Shown here piece by piece: positions 1 to 7,785 of a stretch of DNA of 64,000 nucleotides; the stretch's first letter is position 1; every line of letters starts with the position of its first letter. The translations under genes were made by a program, and so were the position numbers. Origin of the DNA: DASUPK01 sp963833375 (lineage in GTDB: Bacteria; Actinomycetota; Thermoleophilia; Solirubrobacterales; 70-9); NCBI GenBank assembly GCA_963833375.1, contig CAWHXR010000001.1:186001-250000 (forward strand). Direction: 5' to 3'. Under the pieces are notes generated by a model. That model was not told the origin of the DNA and made no database searches. It worked only from the letters and a program-made list of their open reading frames with translations.

Positions 1-653
1 ATCAGCATCGCGTTGCCGACCCAGGGAGTGGTCCGGCCGGCGACCTTGATCCGGCCGACCGCCATGTCGAAGTAGTCCTCCGGCGAGCGGCCCGCGAAGC
101 CGGAGCCCTGGATCCAGACCCAGCGCTCGGCGTGCTCGGCCCCCCAGTTGTGGCCGATCATGCCGCGCCAGCCCTCCACCTCGATCCGCTCCGCGCCGAC
201 CTCGATCTGCCCGTTGAAGACGGCGTCCGGGTAGGGGCTGAGAAACTTGGTCTTCGGCAGCGGCGCGCGGTAGAGGAAGTCGCGGGGCAGGTGATGGAAG
301 GGCTCGTGGCTGTCGGCGAAGCTCAGATCCCACCTCGCCTCCGTGACGTCGGTCGCGACGCGCCCGGTGGCGCGGCCATCCGACAGGGTCGCGTCGGCCA
401 CCCGGATGTAGCAGTCGGGGCCGGCACTGAGCTCGTCGGCGCCGAACTGGCGCTTGGTGGCCCGGGGCCCCGCCGCCGAGGAGTCGAAGAGGACGAACCA
501 GATCGCGCAGGTCGCCTCCTCCCCGGGGCGCTTGTGGACCGTGTGCCGGATCCAGGCGCCCCTGCCGCCGCCGGGCTGGTTGAGCTTCAGATAGAAGCTC
601 TCGTAGTGCCCGGCCTTCTGCGGGACGTCCGGGAAGCGAGCCTCGGTGCGCAC
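1..653 (-). CDS. AttH/CrtC-like lipocalin-fold protein (C-terminus beyond window)
   Basis: An open frame runs on the minus strand from a GTG at 653 to the left edge of the window, so about 217 codons are seen and the C-terminus is missing. The start lies 11 bases after the TAG stop of the deaminase gene upstream, which suggests co-transcription. Readable features include KPGEEATCAIWF-type beta strands and the segment GMIGHNWGAEHAERWVW followed by IQGSGF. That glycine/His/Trp pattern resembles AttH, tocopherol cyclase and carotenoid 1,2-hydratase-like lipocalin folds. No signal peptide is visible. The assignment rests on motif resemblance only; a function in isoprenoid or lipid chemistry is inferred, not shown. 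Confidence 0.5.
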   Translation of the reverse strand, partial: MRTEARFPDVPQKAGHYESFYLKLNQPGGGRGAWIRHTVHKRPGEEATCAIWFVLFDSSAAGPRATKRQFGADELSAGPDCYIRVADATLSDGRATGRVATDVTEARWDLSFADSHEPFHHLPRDFLYRAPLPKTKFLSPYPDAVFNGQIEVGAERIEVEGWRGMIGHNWGAEHAERWVWIQGSGFAGRSPEDYFDMAVGRIKVAGRTTPWVGNAML

Positions 654-663
654 GGGCGGGACG

Positions 664-1914
664 CTATCGGGCGGTGAGCCGGGCCGCGCGCGAGCGGACC
701 TCAGCCACCGTCTCCCAGGCGCCCTGGACCTGGCGGTCCCGCATCAGTACCTCACCGGCGACGACCGTCGTATCGACGACCGAGCCGCCGGCCGAGTAGA
801 CGAGGTTGGCGTCGAGGTCTCCCGCGGAGAGCTCTGGGTCCGAGCCGCGCAGCAGCAGGAAGTCAGCGGGCTCGCCGACAGCGAGCGGTGTGGCGCCGAG
901 CGCCGGGGAGCGCAGCCCCCTGGCGATCGCCAGGGCCTCGGCCGCCGGCAGGGTCGAAGGGTCGCCGCTCGCGTGCTTCTGGCTCAGGCCGAGGAGCTTC
1001 ACCTCCTCGAAGGAGTCGAGGTTGGAGTTGGAGGAGACGCCGTCCGTGCCGAGCCCGATCCGAACCCCGGCCCGGGACGCGCTCGGATACGGGAAGAGGC
1101 CGCCGACCGCGAGCTTCATGTTCGCCGCGGGGTTCGCGACCACCGTCGCCCCGCGCTCGGCGATCAGCCCCAGCTCGGCCTCGTCCAGCCAGACGCCGTG
1201 CGCCAGCACGGCGCGGGGCCCGAGGACGCCGAGCTCGTCGAGGTAGGCGGCGGGCCGCTTGCCGTGAGCCTCGACGCAGTCGCTCACCTCCCGCCGGGTC
1301 TCCGAGAGGTGGATCTGGACCGGGATCTCGCGCTCGGCCGAGACCTCGGCGATCCAGGAGAGCGACTCGGGGCTCACCGTGTAGATCGCATGCGGTCCCA
1401 GGCTGGGCTCAACCCTGGGGCCGGCGTCCGAGATCCGGTCGAGGGCCTCGATCATCTCACCCCGCATCGTCTCTCCCTTGGCGGCATCGAGCTGGTCGAT
1501 CATCACGCTGCTGACCGCCGCCCGCATCCCCGCATCGACGACGGCGCGCGCCACCTCGGTCCCGTGCCAGTACATGTCGAAGAACCTCGTCGTGCCCGCG
1601 CGGATCATCTCCACGCAGGCGAGCCGGGTGCCCCAATAGACGTCCTCGGGCTCGAGCTTCGCCTCGGCCGGCCAGATCCGGGTCTTGAGCCACTCCATCA
1701 GCGGCATGTCGTCGCCGAAACCGCGGAAGAGCGTCATCGCCGCGTGGGTGTGCGCATTGACCATCGGCGGGCAGAGCAGGAGGCCCTCCCCGTCGATCAC
1801 CTCATCCCCCGCCTGCGCCTCGACCGAGGGGGCGAGCTCCGCGATCAGGCCGTCCTCCGCGCGCAGCCCCACGGCCTGCCCGTCGAGCACAGCGCCGGTG
1901 ACCGCCAGGCTCAA
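664..1914 (-). CDS. mtaD: 5'-methylthioadenosine/S-adenosylhomocysteine deaminase (amidohydrolase)
   Basis: A 416-residue metal-dependent amidohydrolase of the TrzA/AtzA/MtaD family. The first metal pair is in VNAHTHAAMTLFRG, the later metal His in VQIHLSE and VLAHGVW, and the metal Asp in IGLGTDGVSSNSNLD. The start chosen is a TTG at 1914 that overlaps the TGA of the phosphorylase gene (TTGA), because it gives the usual beta-strand start (VTGAVLDGQ). Longer readings would run into the upstream gene. Translational coupling to a nucleoside phosphorylase argues for methylthioadenosine to methylthioinosine deamination. Aminodeoxyfutalosine deaminase (MqnX) and SAH deaminase belong to the same family and cannot be excluded by reading alone. 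Confidence 0.82.
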   Translation of the reverse strand: MSLAVTGAVLDGQAVGLRAEDGLIAELAPSVEAQAGDEVIDGEGLLLCPPMVNAHTHAAMTLFRGFGDDMPLMEWLKTRIWPAEAKLEPEDVYWGTRLACVEMIRAGTTRFFDMYWHGTEVARAVVDAGMRAAVSSVMIDQLDAAKGETMRGEMIEALDRISDAGPRVEPSLGPHAIYTVSPESLSWIAEVSAEREIPVQIHLSETRREVSDCVEAHGKRPAAYLDELGVLGPRAVLAHGVWLDEAELGLIAERGATVVANPAANMKLAVGGLFPYPSASRAGVRIGLGTDGVSSNSNLDSFEEVKLLGLSQKHASGDPSTLPAAEALAIARGLRSPALGATPLAVGEPADFLLLRGSDPELSAGDLDANLVYSAGGSVVDTTVVAGEVLMRDRQVQGAWETVAEVRSRAARLTAR

Positions 1915-2657
1915 CTGCCCGGGAGCCCCTTGGCGAGGGTGGGCAGCACGTAGGCGAGGTCCGCCGCGAGCGTCTGCGCGGTCCGGTCGCGGCCACGGCG
2001 GTACTCGTCCACGGTCAGGGTCTTGTCGGAGACGCCGTTCGCGAGGTTGTCGATCGAGCAGACCGCGGCGTAGGCCAGCGCCGCCTCGCCGGCCAGCACC
2101 GCCTCGGCCGCGATCGTCATGCCGACCATGTCGGCGTAGTTGGCGAGCGCCCTCACCTCCGCGGGCGTCTCGAAGCGCGGCCCGATGGTCTGGGCGTAGA
2201 CGCCGCCGTCCTCCAGCTCGGTCGCGGTCAGCGATCCCCAGGCGCTGATCACGATCCGGCGCCACTCCGGGTCGAAGCCCGGGACCGAATGGCCGCGGGG
2301 GTCGCGGTAGAAGCTCGGCGCGACCTCGGGCGCGTAGAAGTCCGCGGGGCAGATCAGGGTGCCCACCTTCAGGTACTCGTCCAGGCTGCCGGCCGAGCCG
2401 AGCGCCAGCACGCGGTTGCAGCCGAGCTCGCAGGCGGCGCGGATATTGGCGCGATGGTCGACCAGGTGCGCGGGGGTCGAGCGATCGAAGCCGTGCCGGG
2501 GGATCCCGACGATGTCGCCGCCGTCGGTCGCCTCGACCACCAGCGCGCCGCCGACGTCGAGCTCCACCCGCTTGCCCTCGACCGGGTCGGCGCCCTCCGG
2601 GAGGCTGTTGCCGTGGATCAGGGCGAGGCGATCACCGCCGGGCCGAGGCGCGGTCAT
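1911..2657 (-). CDS. Purine nucleoside phosphorylase family (MTA or methylthioinosine phosphorylase)
   Basis: A 248-residue protein of the PNP/MTAP phosphorylase superfamily. The family features are RHGFDRSTPAHLVDHRANI near residue 55, the VLALGSAGSLDE phosphate-site region, IGPRFETPAEVRAL, and VGMTIAAEAVLAGEAALAYA, which holds the Met/Thr/Glu substrate region. The start is an ATG at 2657. The 3' end overlaps the TTG start of the deaminase gene. In Pseudomonas aeruginosa a separate deaminase and a methylthioinosine phosphorylase act in sequence; the tight pairing here suggests the same two-step route for methylthioadenosine salvage. Whether it prefers methylthioinosine or methylthioadenosine is inferred from context. 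Confidence 0.8.
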   Translation of the reverse strand: MTAPRPGGDRLALIHGNSLPEGADPVEGKRVELDVGGALVVEATDGGDIVGIPRHGFDRSTPAHLVDHRANIRAACELGCNRVLALGSAGSLDEYLKVGTLICPADFYAPEVAPSFYRDPRGHSVPGFDPEWRRIVISAWGSLTATELEDGGVYAQTIGPRFETPAEVRALANYADMVGMTIAAEAVLAGEAALAYAAVCSIDNLANGVSDKTLTVDEYRRGRDRTAQTLAADLAYVLPTLAKGLPGS

Positions 2658-2700
2658 GGCCCGACTCTAGACAGCGCTTGGGCGGCAGGTCGGCTGAACC

Positions 2701-3774
2701 CTAGATCCTGATGTGCACCACATCGCCGTCCTGGACGACGTAGTTGCGACCCTCGATCCGCAGGGTCCCGCGGTCCCGGGCGGCCGCATAGCCGCCCGCG
2801 TCCACGAGCTCCTCCCAGGCGATCACCTCGGCGCGCACGAACTTCCGCTGGATGTCGCCGTGAACCCGGCCGGCGGCGTCGTAGGCCGTGCCGCCGCGCC
2901 GCAGGGTCCGCGCCATCGCCTCCTTGCCGGTGTCGGCGGTGAAGAAGGTGACCAGGTCGAGCAGCTCGAAGGCGGCCCGGATCAGGCGCTCGAGGCCCGA
3001 GCGCTCGATGCCGAGCTCGCCGCGCATCTCCTCGGCCTCGCCGGGATCGAGCTCCCTCAGCTCCGCCTCGACCCGGGCGGAGATCACCACCACCTTCGCC
3101 TCCATCTCCTCCGCGTGGGCGACCAGCTCCGGCGGCGGCTCGGTCTCGCCCTCGTCGACGTTGACGACGTAGAGGGCTGGCTTCGCCGTTAGCGGCGCCA
3201 GCTTGCGGAGCGCGTCCGGGGCGGCCTCCGGCACCGGCACCTCCCGAGCGGGCCGACCCGCGGAGAGGGCCTTCACGACCCCGTCCAGCCACTCCCGCTC
3301 GGCGATCGCCTCAGCCTCTCCCGAGCGGGCCTGCTTCGTCACACGCTCGAGACGGCGCTCGGCGCTCTCCAGATCGGCCGCCAGCAGCTCGGTCTCGATC
3401 AGCTCGACGTCGGCGACCGGGTCGACCCTGCCCTCCGGATGGGCGACCGCGCTCTCGCCGTGCGCGCGGATCACGTGGCAGATCGCGTCGGTCTCGCGGA
3501 TCGAGGAGAGGAACTGGTTCCCGAGCCCCTCACCCTGGGAGGCGCCCTTGACCAGCCCCGCGATGTCGTGGAAGTCGATCGTCTCCCGAACCACCTCCGA
3601 GGAGCCCAGCGTCTCGGCGACGCGCTCGAGCCGCTCGTCGGGCACCTGGACCACAGCGACGTTGGGCTCGACCGTCGTGAACGGATAGTCGCCGGTCTCG
3701 GCTCCGGCGGCGGTCAGTGCGTTGAACAGCGTCGACTTGCCCGCGTTGGGCATCCCGACGATCCCGATCTTCAT
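2701..3774 (-). CDS. ychF: Ribosome-binding ATPase YchF (Obg family)
   Basis: A 357-residue OBG-family P-loop protein at near full family length. The N-terminus holds the P-loop GMPNAGKSTLFNAL at residues 7-20, then a switch region (DYPFTTVEPN) and DIAGLVKGAS, the G3-like element. The specificity motif reads NVDEGE instead of NKxD, which is the reason this family prefers ATP over GTP. A coiled-coil insertion lies around residues 130-165 and a TGS domain occupies the last 80 residues, ending in VVQDGDVVHIRI. The start is the ATG at 3774. It lies between the phosphorylase and the PAP2 gene on the same strand. The protein is normally associated with ribosomes and stress responses. Confidence 0.95.
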   Translation of the reverse strand: MKIGIVGMPNAGKSTLFNALTAAGAETGDYPFTTVEPNVAVVQVPDERLERVAETLGSSEVVRETIDFHDIAGLVKGASQGEGLGNQFLSSIRETDAICHVIRAHGESAVAHPEGRVDPVADVELIETELLAADLESAERRLERVTKQARSGEAEAIAEREWLDGVVKALSAGRPAREVPVPEAAPDALRKLAPLTAKPALYVVNVDEGETEPPPELVAHAEEMEAKVVVISARVEAELRELDPGEAEEMRGELGIERSGLERLIRAAFELLDLVTFFTADTGKEAMARTLRRGGTAYDAAGRVHGDIQRKFVRAEVIAWEELVDAGGYAAARDRGTLRIEGRNYVVQDGDVVHIRI

Positions 3775-3787
3775 CGGCGGCCGCCCA

Positions 3788-4279
3788 CTAGAGCGGGACG
3801 AGAAGCCCGAGGCCCGTGCCGAGCAGAGCCCCCGCCAGCACGTCGGAGGGGTAGTGCATGCCCAGGTACGGGCGACAGGCGGCGATCGCCGCGGCGAGGA
3901 TGAAGAGGAGCGCCGCCTCCGGCGCGATCCGGGTCATCGCCGTGGCGCAGGCGAACGAGGCGGTGGCGTGTGCGGACGGAAAGCTCAGCGAGCTCGGTGC
4001 CCCGCCCAGCGGGGGCAGCCCCTCGAGCACCGGGCGCGGGCGCCTGACCATCAGCTTCACGCCGAAGTTGATGCCGATCGCGATCGGACCGAGGAGGCCC
4101 GCGACGACCCAGTTCTCGCCGTTGTCGGGATCAATGAAGGCGAGCACGATCCCGAGCGCGAGCCAGATCGCGCCGTACTCTCCGACCCTCCCGAGCGCCT
4201 TCGCGACCGCCTCGACGGGCGGGCGGTGGAGCCGGGTCCGCATCGCATAGAGCAGGCGGCTGTCGAGCCGGGCGAGCAC
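3788..4279 (-). CDS. PAP2-family membrane phosphatase
   Basis: A 163-residue membrane protein with the three phosphatase motifs of the PAP2 superfamily: KLMVRRPRP (motif 1), SFPSAHATAS (motif 2, with PSAH in place of PSGH) and CRPYLGMHYPSD (motif 3, His and Asp present). About five hydrophobic segments can be seen. The GTG at 4279 is chosen because it precedes LARLDSRLLYAMRTRLHRP, a typical short cytoplasmic start; a longer reading would overlap the divergent gene at 4322. It ends 13 bases before the ychF start codon. Likely substrates are lipid phosphates such as undecaprenyl pyrophosphate or phosphatidic acid, but the sequence does not decide between them. Confidence 0.85.
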   Translation of the reverse strand: MLARLDSRLLYAMRTRLHRPPVEAVAKALGRVGEYGAIWLALGIVLAFIDPDNGENWVVAGLLGPIAIGINFGVKLMVRRPRPVLEGLPPLGGAPSSLSFPSAHATASFACATAMTRIAPEAALLFILAAAIAACRPYLGMHYPSDVLAGALLGTGLGLLVPL

Positions 4280-4321
4280 GGCGGCGCAGGATAGAGGCGC
4301 GGACCGGCTCGGAATGCCGCC

Positions 4322-5440
4322 GTGGCCGCCGGGAGAATCCCGGCCGTGCCGAGAGGGGAGGGATCTGACGCCGAGCGCCTGCGCGGCTACGAGCTCGGCT
4401 TCAGGCGCGAGGGGCTGCCGCTGTTCAGCGAGGACATCTCCGCCTGGGAGGACATCTTCAACCGCGCCGCACCGCTGCTCGGCCTGGTTCTGCTCGGCGA
4501 GCTGCTCGGGGCGGGCAACCTCGACTGGACCTGGTGGCAGAACGTGCTGGCCGTCACCGGAGGGCTGGCGATCCTGCTGCTCGCGATCGCCGTGCTCAAC
4601 CGGGCGCGCGGCAGGTCCTTCTCCGCAATCCCGCGGCGTCTGGGCAAGACCGAGCTCGCGGGATTCATCCTGATCCCCGCGGTGCTGCCGGTGATCTTCG
4701 GCGGCCAGGTCGGCAGCGCCGTGGTCACCGCGGGCGCCAACCTCCTGCTGCTCCTCTTGATCTACGCGGTGGTCGGCCTCGGGCTGATCTCGATCATCCG
4801 CTGGGTGCTGGCGCGGATCATCGCCCAGCTGCGCTCCGCGTTCACGCTGCTCGCGCGCGCCGTGCCCCTGCTGGCGATCTTCGTGCTGCTCTCGTTCCCG
4901 ACCCAGGAGCTCTGGGGCATCTTCTCCGACCCGACCCGCGGGATCTACGCGGTGATCCTGGGACTTCTGGCCCTGCTCGCCGCGGCGTTCCTGGCGGTCC
5001 GGCTGCCGCAGGAGGCGCGCGGCCTGGAGCGGGAGGTCGGCCAGGACGCCGCGCCGCTCTCCCGGCGACAGCTCTTCAACGTCGAGCTGGTCATGTTCGT
5101 GAGCCAGGCGGTCCAGGTGCTGCTCGTCAGCCTGATGATCGCCCTCTTCCTGATCGTCTTCGGCGTGCTCGCCGTCGACGAAAACCTGCGGACCCAATGG
5201 CTGGGCTCGCCCGGCCACGAGCTGTTCCACTTCCACCTGCTCGGCGAGCGCCTGGAGCTGACCAGCGAGCTGGTCAGGGTCGCGGTCGGGCTGGCCGCCT
5301 TCTCCGGCTTCTACTTCGCGATCGCGATGTTCACCGACTCCACCTATCGCGAGGAGTTCCTCGAGGAGCTCACCTCGGAGATGCGCCGCAGCTTCAAGGA
5401 TCGGGGCGAGTACCTGCGCCTCCGCGAACGCGTGGCCTGA
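4322..5440 (+). CDS. Multi-pass integral membrane protein, function unknown
   Basis: A 372-residue protein with about seven hydrophobic segments, for example APLLGLVLLGELL near residue 50, NVLAVTGGLAILLLAIAVL, and LVMFVSQAVQVLLVSLMIALF. Two GTG starts fit, at 4322 and at 4346; the second begins VPRGEGSDAERLRGYELGF and is equally good. The gene is divergent from the PAP2 phosphatase, leaving only 42-66 bases for both promoters. The C-terminal tail (EEFLEELTSEMRRSFKDRGEYLRLRERVA) is charged and probably cytoplasmic. No catalytic motif is seen. The next gene, a BtrH-like protein, starts 41 bases downstream on the same strand and may be a functional partner. Confidence 0.75.
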   Translation: MAAGRIPAVPRGEGSDAERLRGYELGFRREGLPLFSEDISAWEDIFNRAAPLLGLVLLGELLGAGNLDWTWWQNVLAVTGGLAILLLAIAVLNRARGRSFSAIPRRLGKTELAGFILIPAVLPVIFGGQVGSAVVTAGANLLLLLLIYAVVGLGLISIIRWVLARIIAQLRSAFTLLARAVPLLAIFVLLSFPTQELWGIFSDPTRGIYAVILGLLALLAAAFLAVRLPQEARGLEREVGQDAAPLSRRQLFNVELVMFVSQAVQVLLVSLMIALFLIVFGVLAVDENLRTQWLGSPGHELFHFHLLGERLELTSELVRVAVGLAAFSGFYFAIAMFTDSTYREEFLEELTSEMRRSFKDRGEYLRLRERVA

Positions 5441-5481
5441 TCCGCGACAATCGGCCGATCGCCGAGATCGCCAACAGGGTG

Positions 5482-6450
5482 ATGGTGCCGGGCTACCGGC
5501 ACATTCCGGGCAACCACTGCGGCTCGACCGCGCTGCGCAACCTGCTCGGCTTCCACGGCGTCGAGATCTCCGAGGAGATGGCGTTCGGCCTCGGCGCCGG
5601 CGCCTGCTTCTACTACCTGGTGCTGGAGGAGCACTCGCCGACCCGGTTCACCAACGGCCGCGCCGCCCGCCTTGAGGAGAACTTCCTCGAGCTGACGGAG
5701 GTGCCGCTGCGCCTGCGGACCGACGCGGACCCGGAGGCCTCCTGGCGGATGGCCCACGACGCCGTCGATGAGGGCAGGCCGGTGCTGATGCTCACCGACC
5801 TCTACTACCTCGACCACTACGGTCGCTCCGCCCACTTTCCGGGGCACGCGGTCGTCCTGGCCGGCTACGACGAGGAGCTCGCCTGGCTCTCCGACACCGC
5901 CTTCGAGGACCTGCAGACGACCTCGTTGGAGAGCCTCAAGGAGGCCCGCCACTCTCAGCAGGAGATCTTCCCGCTGGAAGGCCACGCGATCGACCTGCCG
6001 GAGGGCGTCGAGCTGAGCCGCGACGACCTACTGGCGCACGCCCCGAAGGCGATCGAGCGGGCCGCGAGCCAGATGCTCGAGCCCCCGCTGGGGGACTTCG
6101 AGGGCCTGCCGGCGCTGCGCCGCTTCGCGGCCGAGGTCGGCGAGTGGCCGACGGCCGCCGACGACTGGCAGTGGTGCGCCCGCTTCCTCTACCAGGTGAT
6201 CGAGCGCCGGGGGACCGGCGGGGGCAACTTTCGGAAGATGTACTCGCGCTTCCTGGAGGAGACGGGCTGCGCGGAGTCCGGACTGGCCCACGAGGCGGCG
6301 GAGGAATGGACGAGGCTGGCGCTCGTCGCCCGCACGGCCAGTGAGCCGGACGAGCCCGAGCCCGAGCATTGGCGGGAGATGTCGGCCGAGGCGGCGAAGG
6401 TGCTCGACGCCGAGGAGCGGCTCTGGGCGGGGCTCGCCGAGCGCGGCTGA
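5482..6450 (+). CDS. BtrH-N/DUF4872 family cysteine-peptidase-like protein
   Basis: A 322-residue protein whose first 160 residues match the BtrH N-terminal domain. The features are NHCGSTALRNLLGFHG (candidate nucleophile Cys), ISEEMAFGLGAGACF (the GLGxG signature) and HFPGHAVVLAGYD (candidate catalytic His). The second half (about residues 165-322) is the DUF4872-like helical part. The BtrH family includes an acyl-transferring enzyme from butirosin synthesis, and related proteins are predicted to have a papain-like fold. Start ATG 5482 is preceded by GTG 5479, which is also possible. No antibiotic cluster surrounds it, so the acyl donor and acceptor are unknown. It follows the membrane protein closely and may be co-transcribed with it. 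Confidence 0.75.
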   Translation: MVPGYRHIPGNHCGSTALRNLLGFHGVEISEEMAFGLGAGACFYYLVLEEHSPTRFTNGRAARLEENFLELTEVPLRLRTDADPEASWRMAHDAVDEGRPVLMLTDLYYLDHYGRSAHFPGHAVVLAGYDEELAWLSDTAFEDLQTTSLESLKEARHSQQEIFPLEGHAIDLPEGVELSRDDLLAHAPKAIERAASQMLEPPLGDFEGLPALRRFAAEVGEWPTAADDWQWCARFLYQVIERRGTGGGNFRKMYSRFLEETGCAESGLAHEAAEEWTRLALVARTASEPDEPEPEHWREMSAEAAKVLDAEERLWAGLAERG

Positions 6451-6451
6451 G

Positions 6452-7063
6452 CTAGCTCTTAGAGAAGCGGGCGAAGTAGCCCATCGCGTTGCCGGCGCGG
6501 CGCTCGTAGAGGAGTCCCGCGCCGCTGGCCCGCAGCCTCATCGGGGCGAGCCGGACGTAGTGCGGATCGCCGAGGAGCTCGCCGACCACCAGCCGCCCGC
6601 CCGGCCGGAGCACCCGCGCCAGCTCGCGGAGAGCGGCGTCCTGGTCGGGGATCTCCCCCAGGACCGTGACCAGGAAGGCCGCGTCGTAGGTCCCGTCCTC
6701 ATAGGGCATAGCGGTGGCCTCCGCCTGCGTCGGGGTGACGTTGTCGAGGCCCCGCTCGGCGGCGCTCCGCATGGTGTGCTCGAGCATCTCCTGCTGCAGG
6801 TCGAGGATGTCCACCCGCCCGTCGGGCTTGACCAATTCAGCCACCTCCAGCGTGTAGTAGCCGGTCCCGGGGCCCACCTCGAGGATCCGCTCGCCCGGCT
6901 GCGGATCGAGGATCTCCCGCAGCCGGAAGCGCGTGATCAGCGGATGCGGCGCCTCGACCCAGAAGCGCTGTCCGTAGGGGCACGCCGACGGGTGCTTGCG
7001 CCACCAGAGCGCCGCTCCGATCACGGCGGCCGCGGCGCCAAGAAGCAGGCGCCGGAGCCTCAT
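6452..7063 (-). CDS. Membrane-anchored SAM-dependent methyltransferase
   Basis: A 203-residue class I methyltransferase of the Methyltransf_11/UbiE type. An N-terminal hydrophobic segment (RRLLLGAAAAVIGAALWW) probably anchors it to the membrane. The SAM-binding glycine motif is LEVGPGTGYYTLEVA, followed by an acidic strand end (VDILDLQQ), AEATAMPYEDGTYDAAF, and a post-motif LRPGGRLVVGE. Its ATG overlaps the stop of a 72-residue gene upstream (ATGA at 7060-7063), so the two are probably translated together. It converges on the BtrH-like gene with only one base between the stops. The methyl acceptor, perhaps a lipid or quinone, cannot be told from sequence. Confidence 0.82.
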   Translation of the reverse strand: MRLRRLLLGAAAAVIGAALWWRKHPSACPYGQRFWVEAPHPLITRFRLREILDPQPGERILEVGPGTGYYTLEVAELVKPDGRVDILDLQQEMLEHTMRSAAERGLDNVTPTQAEATAMPYEDGTYDAAFLVTVLGEIPDQDAALRELARVLRPGGRLVVGELLGDPHYVRLAPMRLRASGAGLLYERRAGNAMGYFARFSKS

Positions 7064-7278
7064 CCGCCGAAGCCGATTCGCTGCGGTGTCGTCGCGCTGC
7101 GGATGAAGACGACCTGACCCAGGTCGATCGAGACCATGCCCTCCTCCGCTTCGATGTCGAGCCAGCCCTCGGCGTTGTCGAGCGCCTCGCGCAGCTCCTT
7201 AAGCTTGGCGTCGTCGATCCGAACCTCGACGACCTGCCCGCCGGAGAACCCGATCGAGACTCGTTCGGCTGACGTCAT
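7060..7278 (-). CDS. Small conserved-looking protein, unknown function
   Basis: A 72-residue protein beginning MTSAERVSIGFSGGQVVEV and ending TTPQRIGFGG. It alternates beta-like stretches with one helix (KLKELREALDNAEGW). It has no signal peptide, membrane segment or metal motif. It overlaps the methyltransferase start by four bases, which supports real translation. The composition (acidic, balanced codon use) matches its neighbours. I do not recognise the family; a small beta-barrel or binding protein is only a guess. Confidence 0.6.
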   Translation of the reverse strand: MTSAERVSIGFSGGQVVEVRIDDAKLKELREALDNAEGWLDIEAEEGMVSIDLGQVVFIRSATTPQRIGFGG

Positions 7279-7312
7279 CGGTGTCCCCCAACATCTTGTC
7301 GCCTGCGGCCCA

Positions 7313-7723
7313 TCAGTGGGCCTCCGACGGCTGAACGATCTCGGTCAGCACCCCGCCCGTCGAGCGCGGGTGCAGGAAGGCGACGCGGGAGTTGCGGATC
7401 CCCACCCGCGGCTCCGAGTCGATCAGCTCCACCCCGGCGTCCTTCAGCTGCGCCAGGACCTCGTCGATGTCGTCGACGGCGTACGCGACATGGTGGAGGC
7501 CCGGTCCGCGCTTCTCGAGGTACTTGCCGACGGGGGTGTCCGGCCCGAGGGGCCTCAGCAGCTCGACGTGCCCGTCGCCGACGTCGAGCAGCGCCGCCTC
7601 GACGCCCTGCGACTCCACCGTCTCGCGATGGGCGAGCGGCATGCCGAGGGTCTTCTCGTAGAGCGCGAGGGCCCCCTCGAGGTCGTCGGTGGCGACGCCG
7701 ATGTGATCGATCCGGCCGAGCAC
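7313..7723 (-). CDS. mce: Methylmalonyl-CoA epimerase
   Basis: A 136-residue vicinal-oxygen-chelate protein. The start GTG at 7723 gives VLGRIDHIGVATDDLE, the standard family N-terminus with the first metal His; a longer reading adds a Gly/Arg-rich tail with no homology. Other metal and active-site regions are GPGLHHVAYAVDD and GGVLTEIVQP. The family interconverts R- and S-methylmalonyl-CoA, between propionyl-CoA carboxylase and the B12 mutase. No clear Shine-Dalgarno sequence precedes this start. Neighbours do not encode the mutase, so the pathway must be completed elsewhere in the genome. Confidence 0.85.
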   Translation of the reverse strand: MLGRIDHIGVATDDLEGALALYEKTLGMPLAHRETVESQGVEAALLDVGDGHVELLRPLGPDTPVGKYLEKRGPGLHHVAYAVDDIDEVLAQLKDAGVELIDSEPRVGIRNSRVAFLHPRSTGGVLTEIVQPSEAH

Positions 7724-7785
7724 GGCCAGGAGTGTATTCAGGTGGCCTCTCCCACCATCAGGCGCAACGCGAGCGCCCGCCCGAC

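Noticed and set aside
4280..5236. A 5' extension of the PAP2 gene through the divergent membrane-protein gene
   Set aside because: The extra residues are Gln/Asp/Arg-rich antisense sequence, and the GTG at 4279 gives a normal-sized enzyme.
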